A stretch of DNA of 64,000 bases from Maratus speciosus (lineage: Eukaryota; Arthropoda; Arachnida; Araneae; Salticidae): positions 12,769,284 to 12,833,283 of the forward strand of contig OZ010787.1 in NCBI GenBank assembly GCA_963932465.1, written 5' to 3'. The notes below the pieces were generated by a model. The model saw nothing but the letters and a program-made list of their open reading frames with translations. It was not told where the DNA came from and did no database searches. Each line of letters begins with the position of its first letter. The stretch's first letter is position 1. The translations under genes were made by a program, and so were the position numbers. Below, in pieces: positions 44,719-54,766 of the stretch.

Positions 44719-46425
44719 AATAATTATAATGTAATAATAATATATTCTTAACTTACATTAAAAACATTTTTTGTTGGAACTTTAGTAACATTATATATAT
44801 ATATCTATATATATATATATATATAATTAATAGAAGTAATTTATTGAAGTGTTCGTTTTTAAAAATTAAGTTCTCTTTCATATTAAAAAAAAAAAAAAAA
44901 AATTTATCAATTTATCAGCTTCTTTCTAATTTTTTATTGTATATTCAATACTACTAAATTCTTATGACTTATAAACTGTATATCTGTTGCAATAAAGTGT
45001 AATATACATCAAACATAAACAAAATATATTATGATATTAATTTCAATATATATATTTAAAATAGCGATTATTATGGAGATTTTTGTTTTTATCTTTATTT
45101 ATTAATTTATTATCAGTTGCTTTCCAATTTTTATTCGAAATCTAATATTGTGATTATAATTTTACTCCATAATACCACTTAGGAGAAAATGTTATATAAT
45201 TAAAATAAAATATCTACTTAAATGTAATAATAGTATCTCCTAAATTGACATAGAAAAATATTTTCATCTATCTATATAGAATTTCTTTAGTTAAGCTGCT
45301 AGAAATTTAATATTGATTGCAAATATCTGAGTAAACAATAAAAAAGTTATATAGCATCTGCTTGTTAAAGCAATTTGATTATTTTATCATAATTTAACTC
45401 AGTTAATGTTGTTTTCGAGTTGTTGATATTTTTTTAATAGAAAATTAATTCAAATTTAATAGTTAATTATATATTATGTTATAAACTCTATAAAAATTGA
45501 TTTTGTGTTAAATATGACAAATATATACGCTTTTTTAATGCATCAAGTTATTATTGTCAAGAAATACAATTGATGAAATGAGTAGCAGCGCTGTTACTCG
45601 TAAAATAGATTATTCCCTTTCAGGGAAAGAAGTCCGGTTCACCGACAGCCAATGAAATTGCCGGTTTTTCCACTAATGCTAAAAGTCTTATGGAAAGTCA
45701 AATTTCGCACTCGCTGCAGTGCCTCGGGGCGTCCCCGGTCCGCAAATGCATGAGAGGATTGAGCAATCAGAAGAGAAGCCACATTGATTGGAGAAATGTT
45801 ATATTCGGCGACAAATCCCACTTTTCTCTCAGTGCTGGTGACCTACCATATGTGTGTGTTGACAGAGAGGTCAGCGGTCCAATCCTGCATATGTTACTGA
45901 GTGGCACAAGGCAATAACACCTGAAGTGACATCTTTGGGAGTGATCTGCTGGACAACTGATCACTTTTACTCGCGCTGGAAGATACTCTAATGGCTCGCA
46001 AGTACATAGATGACATTTTGTAGCTTGTGGTACGGCCTATGCTATTAAGTCACCTAGGTGCCATTTATTAGCAAGATAACGCTCGGCCACATACTGCACG
46101 ACATTCGCAACAATATATATAAGGATATAATTTCCTTCCACGGCCTGCCAGGTCACCCGATCTTGCTCCAGTAGAGAATTTTGGAACATGTAGGAAAGGC
46201 GACTTCAGTCGTCTCGGAATACCACCGAACTAGTTAATCAATTGATACACTTATGGCAGAATATACCACAGAGGGATGGATATAGGTAACTTAATAGACA
46301 CCATGCCTCACCGAGTATAAGCTTTTATAGCTCCTCAATGCGGCCCTACAACTTACTGAAACTGACATTCTTTTTGCTGTTACTAGTCAATAAAATGTTT
46401 TTTGTTCTGAATTTATAATCGTTTG

Positions 46426-46622
46426 CAGTGTTGAATTCAGACATTTTTCTCTGGGAGGGATTTCCTTGGCTCCGGGGGTGGGGGGACGTTATAAAATTCA
46501 GGGGGGAAATTGCATTTTTTGACTATTGAAAATGCGAAATCTCAAATCTTCCGGCGGGGACAACTTATTGCTCGGGGAGGGGGGGGGGAGTCCACCCGGG
46601 CCACCCCCTGAATTCAACACTG
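46426..46622. repeat. hAT-like MITE, 197 bp
   Basis: Perfect 15-bp inverted ends CAGTGTTGAATTCAG. The flanks ATCGTTTG and ATCATTTC are an imperfect 8-bp duplication. G-tracts lie inside. It is inserted in the Tc1 remnant. Confidence 0.7.
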
Positions 46623-46628
46623 ATCATT

Positions 46629-47016
46629 TCGCTCACCCACAAGAAAAGTGACACATCTCGACAAAAGTAAATTTCACAGGAGAGGCAAAAGAAAATTTCC
46701 ATGATTTTACTGTAAACATGAAATTATGGCGCTCATCTCTGCATGCAGGAATAAAAACGTGCATAAAGGCGTAAAACCATTAAGAATGGAGACGTAGGAT
46801 GAGGTTTGGAGGGATGGGTCATTTTACCTCTCCACATAATCCACTCTCTTCTGTGGTCAAAAATGGACATATAGCGTAATAAAGTGATTTTCCGTATGAA
46901 ACTGAACACTTATGAAACTGTTTGTGTAACAAGACGCACATGTGATAGACCTATTAGGGAAATAAAATGCTAAATGAATTTTTGCGAGATGTGTAACTTT
47001 TCTTGCGGTTGAGCGA
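46629..47016. repeat. MITE with TCGCTCACCC ends, copy 1
   Basis: Left TCGCTCACCCACAAGAAAAG and, complemented, right TCGCTCAACCGCAAGAAAAG pair over about 38 bp through CACATCTCG. It is a complete copy and shows the uninterrupted form of the element that is split at 54505-59868. Confidence 0.8.
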
Positions 47017-47108
47017 TTTGTTCATCTGAGCAAACACTATTTACATACCAAGTTTCATGATCGTGGCTCAATTTTTTCTGGGTGCACATATTTTTTTGCA
47101 ACAGAGTG

Positions 47109-47929
47109 TATATCACAATTTTTATTGAACATTTTACTCTGCATTTTTACGTATGTTGATGAGATAATCGTAATGTGGATAATTTAGCTTTTCCAGTGAT
47201 TTTCCTTTTTGGCTGAATAAAACTACTAGTTTTTAAAAATTTGTTTTCTCATCTTAATTTAAAATATGAAATGACGAAATATAAAATATAAATGTGGATT
47301 CATGTGGTTCTTAAAACATGCACTTGGAGCAATGTTAGATACCTGTTACATAAATATCACTTTAAACCGGATTAGAAATACGTTTGTATTACTTTTAAAA
47401 AACTTTTCTGAACGAAAATGTATGCTTTACAAAATAAGAAAACGTTATATGTGATGTTAAATTGCAACAATATGTTCATTTATTTTTTCCTTTCAAAATA
47501 TTTTAATTCTCAAGATTACTTTCTAGGGTCAAAAGTTCTTGGAGAATATTTTGTTATTCTAATTTAAATAACGTGCATTCGTGATAGATTGTAAATAACC
47601 AATTATATTTAATCTGTCAAAGAAAGACGAAAAAAAAATCCTTGAAATAAGATTTTTGCAAACTCAATTCTAAATTAATTTTATGTCGCCGAAATGCGTG
47701 CTATATCGCCCGATGCTGAAACCATAAGGGGTACCACGCTAATGGGTAAACAGGCACTTCGCAGGCTTTGAACTTCACAGTCAGGCTTTGGCCCACTGTC
47801 TTCTTGGACTTGCCCGAAGTATAGATGACATTACTTTGCAGAATTTTATGAAAATTACTTATTTCAGTTAGATTTTTGCTGAAGCGTCAGTTACTGGTTG
47901 AGTGTCAATGACCGGGGATTTCACCCTAC
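47109..47929. other. No feature seen
   Basis: AT-rich; no coding frame supported. Confidence 0.4.
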
Positions 47930-48237
47930 TTAACAAAGGGAAAAGTTTCATTCCAAAAATCTGGTGCCAATGGGGCATTTAACCCTCTAATGCCCATGGT
48001 AGCATTTATGCGACCACCGGTATTCCCAATTTAGTGGATTTTTTTTTTCAGATATTCCGAATTTCATATCACGAATTTAAAATTTAACAAAGGGAAAAGT
48101 TTCATTCCAAAAATCTGGTGCCAATGGGGCATTTAACCCTCTAATGCCCATGGTAGCATTTATGCGACCACCGGTATTCCCAATTTAGTGGATTTTTTTT
48201 TTCAGATATTCCGAATTTCATATCACGAATTTAAAAT
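47930..48237. repeat. 154-bp tandem duplication, nearly exact
   Basis: The segment starting TTAACAAAGGGAAAAGTTTC is repeated head to tail without visible change, with starts near 47930 and 48084. It covers the left edge of the piggyBac-like MITE and its flank, so it happened after that insertion. Confidence 0.9.
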
Positions 48238-48367
48238 AGGAATTTTTGCTTTATTTAATAATAACTGACATTTCATTAAATAAACCGAAGTTTATTATTT
48301 AGATCTTCTGGTTTGAATTCGAATTTACGGAATTTCTAGAACGCGTTCTACTATGGGCATTAAAGGG
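47983..48367. repeat. piggyBac-like MITE
   Basis: TTAA at both edges (47979-47982 and 48368-48371), with ends CCCTCTAATGCCCATGGTAG and, complemented, CCCTTTAATGCCCATAGTAG. TTAA targets and CCC-starting termini are typical of piggyBac elements. Its left end is also present in the duplicated copy near 48137. Confidence 0.8.
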
Positions 48368-48422
48368 TTAAGAATTAAAATTAAGTGACCCAAAAAGTGA
48401 ACCTCCGCCTTACAAGGAGTTA

Positions 48423-49303
48423 AGGTGACGGTGGACGTTATTTATTTACCTTTTTTCATCATAGAGATATGAAATTTTGTGCAAATATACATTTCATAAT
48501 AAGTATATAAAACACCTTAAAAGAAATTTCCAATCTTATTACAATTTTTAGATTTTTCACAAAATCAAAAATTTTAAAATGCTCCATGCGTCTTAATTTT
48601 TGATAGTTTTCTTTGATTTTACATTTTGATCACTTAAAACTCTATTTTAAACAAATTTGTTTTTTTTAATCACGTGAATAGTTAATTTTTTAGAAATTTT
48701 TTCCTGAATTCCAAATCGATTATCATTAAAATTTTACTTTTTAATGTTAAAAATCAAATTTAATTACCTTAATGAAGTCAAATTCTAAAATGCATACACA
48801 GTTTCTGTGTAAGCAATATCAGAATTCTTCCTTATCAATTTCATGAATTTTGATCAAAAATTAAGACGCATGGAGCATTTCAAAAATCTAAAAACGTTCA
48901 AAAATCAGTTTTGAGAAAATCAGATTTAAAGTATATTAAAGGGCCAAAAAATTGTTTGTGTATCAAATTAAAACACTTATAACTTTGCAAAAAATCGAAG
49001 CATCTGCATGCGGTTTTGTACAAATGACTCTGGCAGGGATGAGAGCGTTCCGACCCAAATAACCGATTGCATTATACTAAATTTTAATAGTATTTCTCCT
49101 AGTATTTAACGACAGAATTTATGAGATTTAATAAAGCAAAGAATACTATTAAAATTTAGCGGTGAAAAACAACCATTTAGGCCGGAACGCTCTCATCCCT
49201 ACTCTGGGGAACTCTGAGGATAACTCTCAAATGAAACTGGAAAATATTAATAGACATAAAAAGAAATTTCGATTTTAGCTCAAATAAAGGTCCACTGTCC
49301 CCT
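48423..49303. repeat. ~880-bp MITE with inner palindrome
   Basis: Left AGGTGACGGTGGACGTTATT and, complemented, right AGGGGACAGTGGACCTTTAT. TA lies at 48421-48422 and 49304-49305. Inside, ATGCTCCATGCGTCTTAATT (48580) and its complement (48858) form a second inverted pair. A smaller MITE is nested at 49034-49200. Confidence 0.7.
49034..49200. repeat. hAT-like MITE, 167 bp
   Basis: CAGGGATGAGAGCGTTCCG at the left and CGGAACGCTCTCATCCCT at the right; the arms continue to CTAAATTTTAATAGTATT. The flanks ACTCTGG (49027-49033 and 49201-49207) are a 7-8-bp duplication. Confidence 0.8.
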
Positions 49304-50055
49304 TAAAAGACAAATCAAACTTCGCTTGATTTTAAATTAAATGCATTAATGAACAACTGTTCTAGAAGAAACTGAAATCCAGAAATTCATTTTCCTGCGT
49401 ATTTACAATCATCCATAAATCTCTGGCCATTGAAAGCATTTCTTACTTACCAAAAGAATTCGAAAATTATGAAAGACTGCAGCATAACAAATGATTCTAA
49501 AGTAAGCATGTCATGAATTACAGGTTTATATATTGCAATCTCAATATTGAAGTAACTCATATTTTAATTTTGGACACATGTTAACTCAAAAACAATGCAT
49601 ATCATTTGTACGAATAGACTCGGAATTTATTTACGAATTTCAGCATGCTATTAACAAAATAAATTTCATAGATTATGTCTCTATTGTATTCAGCGATAAA
49701 ATAAAAGGCAATGGGCGAATAAAAGTACATTCCTAAATGTTTTTAAATTTAAGAAATAACGGGTGAAGAGGACAACACGAATCTGTGATGGTCGCATTAC
49801 AATCAGGACAGGTAATTTTGTTCTTGCCTGTTACAATAGGTATCATTCATTCATTCTATAACTTATTTATTTGCAGAATTAATTCAATTTTCTTATTGCG
49901 CGATTATTTAAGTTAAAATATTGGTGAAAATTTTAAACTAGTTATAGAAATTATAAACACCAGAGGTTATTATTTAAAAGTATTTGCACTTATTAAGGGG
50001 ACTCGGTGCCTTTTTAAGTATATATTTTAGTATTTAATAATATCTTATTGATATA

Positions 50056-50231
50056 CAGTAAACTCTCTGTAAGGCGGACTCTGTGTAAGACAGAAATCTG
50101 TCTAACTCGGAAAGATTTTCAAGTCCCTACGAATTCATAGACATGGAACAAAATTTGTTTAAGGCGGAATATTGTCTACTACGGAAAAAATTTTCGGTCC
50201 CGATCAATTCCGCCTTAGACAGAGTTTACTG
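50056..50231. repeat. pogo/Tigger-like MITE, 176 bp
   Basis: CAGTAAACTCTCTGTAAGGC and, complemented, CAGTAAACTCTGTCTAAGGC, with TA on both sides (50054-50055 and 50232-50233). CAGT-starting termini of this kind belong to pogo/Tigger elements. Confidence 0.8.
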
Positions 50232-50322
50232 TATTTTTAAACGGTTTTGTGACGGAAAAAGATTTGAGCAAGAAAAATTTGAATTTTTGTAGTAAAATAT
50301 GAAACATTTTAGAAGATTTTAA

Positions 50323-50635
50323 CACTAGAACAACCATAGCGCTCATTTTAACCGCTACCAAATAAAAATATTTCTATTCAAACCAGAATTTTTTTTCTAA
50401 AATAAGTTAAATACGTACCACGGAGAAATAAGTTAGCCTTCTCATCGCGCCACGAACTGATATATCCGTTCACTAAGCTATAGATTTCACTGCAATAGAA
50501 GCATTATTTAAATTAATATGATTCTACAAATATAATTCAGTTTTAAAACATTTTGTTATGCTTAATAATCTCAAGATTCCTATATGTAATTAAATTTTTT
50601 ATATCATGTTGGAAAAATCATCTTTTTTTCGATTA

Positions 50636-50674
<39 letters not shown>

Positions 50675-52758
50675 TGCGAAAACAACATTACAATTTTGCT
50701 CTTTTGCTTGGCGGTCAGGGGGTAAAAAAAGTCCTTCCGGCCAGTGCCGAGAGGAAGAGGTAGCTTTCATATTCCTTATTTTAAAAAAGCCAACTTATAT
50801 TATTCAAACACACGAAGCTCAATTAAGTGGAAACCGAATGTAGGAGATTCAATACTAATTTTTATCAATACTAAATCATTATGAATGAGAATTTCGCGAA
50901 ATTAGTCAGCTTTATCCAAGCTGCTTTTAATTAAAGTAACTTATATTTGGCTGCCAAATTCGGCGATTTCTTAAAGTGCCTGCCATATTAAGACAACATG
51001 GTGGATGAGGCTAACCAGTGAACTTGGTCGAGACCTTAGTAATTGCTGTGCACATGCTCACTCACATCGGAATCGGTTGATATATAAGAGTGCTGTCGCA
51101 GGCAAACAATCAGATTTTTCAAAATGTCACCCACGTTAGGAATTGAAACTACTATATCTGAGCCATTTTTTAAGATAAAGGCAAACAAAAAATGCTCCTG
51201 AATCCTTATATCAAGGTCAAATACTTAAGAAAGAAACCTTTTTCAATTTCTAATTTTTTTGCACCTCACTTTAAATATATATATTTTTTTAATTTAATGG
51301 CCGCCATTTTGAAACAAGATGGCTGATGAAGCTGGCCAGCGAACTTGGTCGAGATATTGATGTATACTATCCACATGCCTTCTTCCATCGAAATAGGCGA
51401 ATACGTGTGGTATCGCGTGACAAATACAAGATCGTTTCAAAGTGTTAGCCATGATAGAAATTCAAAGTGCTATAATTCAACCACTTTTTAAGATATAAAC
51501 AAAAGAACAAATTTTCAGAAACAAAAACTGCTCCGAATCTTTGTATCAAGGCCAAACACATAAAAAAAATCTTTTTCATTTTCCAATTTTTTAATACCTC
51601 ATTTTAAATTTTAAAATACATTTAAAAAAAATCGCAACCCTTTTGAAACAAGATGGCGAATGAAGCTGGCCAACGAACTCGGTCGAGACATTGGTATACA
51701 CTATGTACAGACCAAGTAATATACAAATCGATTCATAAATACGCCTGCTATCGAAAGACAAAAATCAAGTCGTTTTAAAATGTCAGCCACAATAGAAATT
51801 CAAAATGTTATAACTCAGCCATTTTTTTAGATATAGACAAAACAAAACCTGTTCCGGAATTTTTGTATTAAGGTCAAACACATACGAAAAAATCTTTTTC
51901 ATTTTCCAATTTTTTGGCATCTCATTTTAAATTTAAATTTTTTTAAATTTTTTTAAATGGCCGGCATTTTGAAACAAGATGGCGGATGAAGCTGGCCAAC
52001 GAACTCGGTTGAGTTATTTTTATGTACTATGTACACACCAAGGTACATCCAAATCGGTTCATAAATACGTCTGTTATCACGTGGCAAAAATCAGGGCGTT
52101 TCAAAATGTCAGCCACGCTAGAAATTCAAAATGCTATAACTCAGCCATTTTTAAAGATATAAACGAAACAAAAACTGCTCCCGAATCTTTTTATCAAGGT
52201 CAAACACATAAGAAAAAAATATTTTTTCAATTTTCAATTTTTTGGTACCACATTTCCAATTTAAATTTTTCTTAAAATTTTAAATGGCCGCCATTTTTAA
52301 ACAAAATGGCGGATGAAGCTGGCCAACGAACTCGGTCGAGACATTGGTCTGTACTATGTATAAACGAAGTTACATCCAAATCGGTTCATAAATACGCCTT
52401 TTATCGCGTGACAAAATTCAGGACGTTTCAAAATGTCAGCTTCGCTAGAAATTCAAAATGCTATAACTCAGCCATTTTTTAAGATATAGACAAAACAAAA
52501 ACTGCTACGGAGTCTTTGTATAAAGGTCAAATACATAAGAAAAAAATATTTTTCCATTTTTAATTTTTTGGTACCACATTTCAAATTTAAAATTTTAAAA
52601 AAATTTTTAAATGGCCGCCATTTTGAAACAAAATGGCGGATGAAGCTGGCCAACGAACTCGGTCAAGACATTGGTATGTACTATGTACACACCGAATTAC
52701 TTCCAAATCGGTTCTTAAATGCGAGAGTTACAGTATGACATAGGTCAGATATATATAT

Positions 52759-52796
<38 letters not shown>

Positions 52797-53001
52797 ATTT
52801 TGAACGGAGGGTGGTTTCGGCGTCTGGGGGTCATGACCGATGAAAATATACCAAAATATTTTGAAATCGCTTTCCTCCGAACGGCTGCAATAGGTAGCTT
52901 TTTGTAAAGAAAGCTACCTAATAACTTAAATAGCTTTAAATAAAAATTCTGGCGTAAAATATTTTTGTAACACTTGAGTAAAATTACCGGTCGTTCTAGT
53001 G
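50323..53001. mobile_element. piggyBac-like MITE hosting Helitron-like copy B
   Basis: Ends CACTAGAACAACC and, complemented, CACTAGAACGACC, with TTAA at 50319-50322 and 53002-53005. Its own sequence is 50323-50730 and 52922-53001. It includes a long A-run (about 50637-50670). No transposase. Confidence 0.82.
50731..52921. mobile_element. Helitron-like element with ~326-bp tandem repeats, copy B
   Basis: Same ends as copy A: GTCCTTCCGGCCAGTGCCGA, and the hairpin AGGTAGCTTT...AAAGCTACCT ending CTAA. Six units (near 50993, 51297, 51633, 51957, 52285 and 52609), one fewer than copy A. It has a (TA)n stretch at 52750-52794. The 5' ~300 bp of the two copies are alike at well over 90 percent by eye. 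Confidence 0.72.
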
Positions 53002-53271
53002 TTAAAGCCATATTACAATTTTACCATTTTGAAATATCTTTTGTTGCATACTTTTACTCTATACATATTTCCATAAAATTAATAAGTTTGAGAAAAAATA
53101 AAATGTTATGACTTATGAAAAAAAAGTAAAAAAGGCTATTTACTAAACATATTTTAATATAAACTATTTATATTGCTGAAATTCAGATCCTTAGTTTTAT
53201 TAAATATTTCTTAAAGATCGCTCAAAAAATAGCGAGTGAATTGAAAATATTTGTGGTTGCCTTGTCACTTA

Positions 53272-53577
53272 CAAGGAAGGTCTCCATACGGGCATATTCA
53301 GGATGATCTGAAAAAATTGCAGAATGTTCTTCCCATGTTGATATATATGTTTATAAAAAATTTTTGGGCGGAACCTCGGTAGAACGTTCCTAAAAAAATA
53401 ATGAAAATTTTGTTTATTTGGCGATTTATCATCGGTTGGCGATGAAATGAAATTTCGAAAAATACTTTTTTATGTCGAATACTCTTTAAGATAAGAATGC
53501 TATTGAACTTGTTTAAATAAATTTAACGTGAATAACTTTAGTTTTGTCAGTTTTAATTTGATTTAACTATAGTTTTG

Positions 53578-53612
<35 letters not shown>

Positions 53613-54209
53613 GAAATTTAAATATCAAATTTTATGAATTAAAACAAAATTAAAATAAATTAAAATTGTTTCAATATCTCAAAATTAAGTTCAATTGAGC
53701 ACCGTTGATTAATTTTTGTTGCTATGGAAACGACGAATTCTTTGATATTGAAATGAATAACTGGTAAATGAATCTTGCCTTTATTTTGGAATACGCTTAA
53801 ATATATGAAAGTATTTTTTATATATGAAATTCTTTTTAAAGTAATAAAATTAAATAACAAGCAACATAAATATGTAATACGAAAAAATGTATTTATTAAA
53901 CTCTCTCATTGTTTATGTTTAAATTCATTAAACACTTTTCACACGCATTCTAAAAATCAATTAACAAACAATTTTTAAGCGCATTAAAATCGTTTGCTTT
54001 TGGCGAAGAAAAGTGCTGCTCGCTAAATCGCGCGACGCTTTCGTCTTTTCACGCCAAATACTCGAAAGTATTTTATTTTTTTTACAGACTTTCTACTGTA
54101 CTTCCGCCGCTAAATTTGACTGATCCTATATTACATACATAAGTAGTTTAGTTGGTATTTTTTTTTTTTCAAAATATTTCGAGTATGCCCAGTAAGGAGA
54201 CCTTCCTTG
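53272..54209. mobile_element. Harbinger-like MITE, uninterrupted copy
   Basis: Ends CAAGGAAGGTCTCCATACGG (left) and, complemented, CAAGGAAGGTCTCCTTACTG (right), with TTA on both sides (53269-53271 and 54210-54212). It is the reverse-oriented relative of 23926-30803 and shows the empty sites for both of its large insertions. (TA)n at 53580-53610. Non-coding. Confidence 0.9.
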
Positions 54210-54766
54210 TTAGACCATACTGATATATTGAAAAAAAAAAAAAAACACAAACTGAGAAAAATAAATGTAAAGATTGCAATTTTTAAATATCGGATCTTTA
54301 CAACCCTTCGTGAGCCTAAATTCATTTCAAGTAAAAAGTTTTTAAATTGACATTTTCGCTATTTTCCGCAAAAATGAAAACTGCCGAGTCCCCTAGGGAG
54401 TTGCGCGCTTTTGAAATAGGAAAATAAAGCCCTTTTTTTTAGAGTTTTTAAAAAATCAGTTGATACCAAGATCTGTATTACATCTATTCAAGCATACGTA
54501 TATATCGCTCACCCGCAAGAAAACTGACACATCTCGACAAAAATAAATTTCACAGGAGAGGCAAATGAAAATTTGCATGATTTTACTGTAACATGAAATT
54601 ATAGCACTTAGCTCTGCATGCAGGAATAAAAACATGCATAAAAGTGTAAAACCCTTAAGAATGAAGACGTAAGGAGAGATTTGGAGGGTTGGGTAATTTT
54701 ACCTCCCCACGCAATCCACCCCTCTTCTGTGGTCACAAATAGACATATAGCGTAATAAAGTGATAC

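Larger units (their letters stand above)
30873..45708. mobile_element. Mutator-like element with 9-bp TSD, hosting a 12-kb insertion
   Basis: The first 38 bases of each end are identical inverted repeats (GCGAAATTTGACTTTCCATA...), and weaker pairing extends to about 115 bp. The nine bases ACTCGCTGC flank it (30864-30872 and 45709-45717). Long inverted termini plus 9-bp duplications suit Mutator-like elements. Apart from the nested 31018-43221 segment it is about 2.6 kb of AT-rich DNA without a transposase. It cuts the Tc1 transposase frame. Confidence 0.82.
23815..46420 (+). pseudogene. Tc1-like transposase, split over 22 kb
   Basis: The N-terminal part at 23815-23925 reads PLGRTRRQYEQRFVFERDRT and WSNRRSSQSFG, like the helix-turn-helix start of a Tc1 family. 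It continues in the same frame at 30807 (LSDICSFIVLL). After the second insertion it continues at 45718 with RSHIDWRNVIFGDKSHFSLS (first catalytic Asp region), then in decayed form YIDDIL, QDNARPHTAR (second Asp), and PARSPDLAPVENF (Glu in the third motif). Stops and frameshifts abound, and the segment between the DNA-binding domain and the catalytic domain looks shortened. It is a dead gene. Confidence 0.82.
23566..47108 (+). mobile_element. Tc1-like transposon split into pieces by nested insertions
   Basis: Left end CATTCTGTTACAAAAAAATG and, complemented, right end CACTCTGTTGCAAAAAAATA are inverted repeats that keep pairing to a shared ATTGAGCCA. TA flanks both ends (23564-23565 and 47109-47110). 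Its own sequence is only about 1.2 kb: 23566-23925, 30804-30872, about 45709-46425 and 47019-47108. The rest is a Harbinger-like element, an element with 9-bp duplications, and two MITEs inserted into it. The transposase frame continues across both large insertions, which supports a single original element. Confidence 0.82.
49996..54394. mobile_element. Possible host element with AGGGGACTCGG ends
   Basis: AGGGGACTCGGTGCC at the left and, complemented, AGGGGACTCGGCAGTTTTCA at the right face each other across 4.4 kb. Between them are a Tigger-like MITE, a piggyBac-like MITE with a Helitron-like insertion, and a Harbinger-like MITE. Subtracting these leaves about 0.6 kb. The target duplication is unclear, so the pairing of the two ends is tentative. 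Confidence 0.5.
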
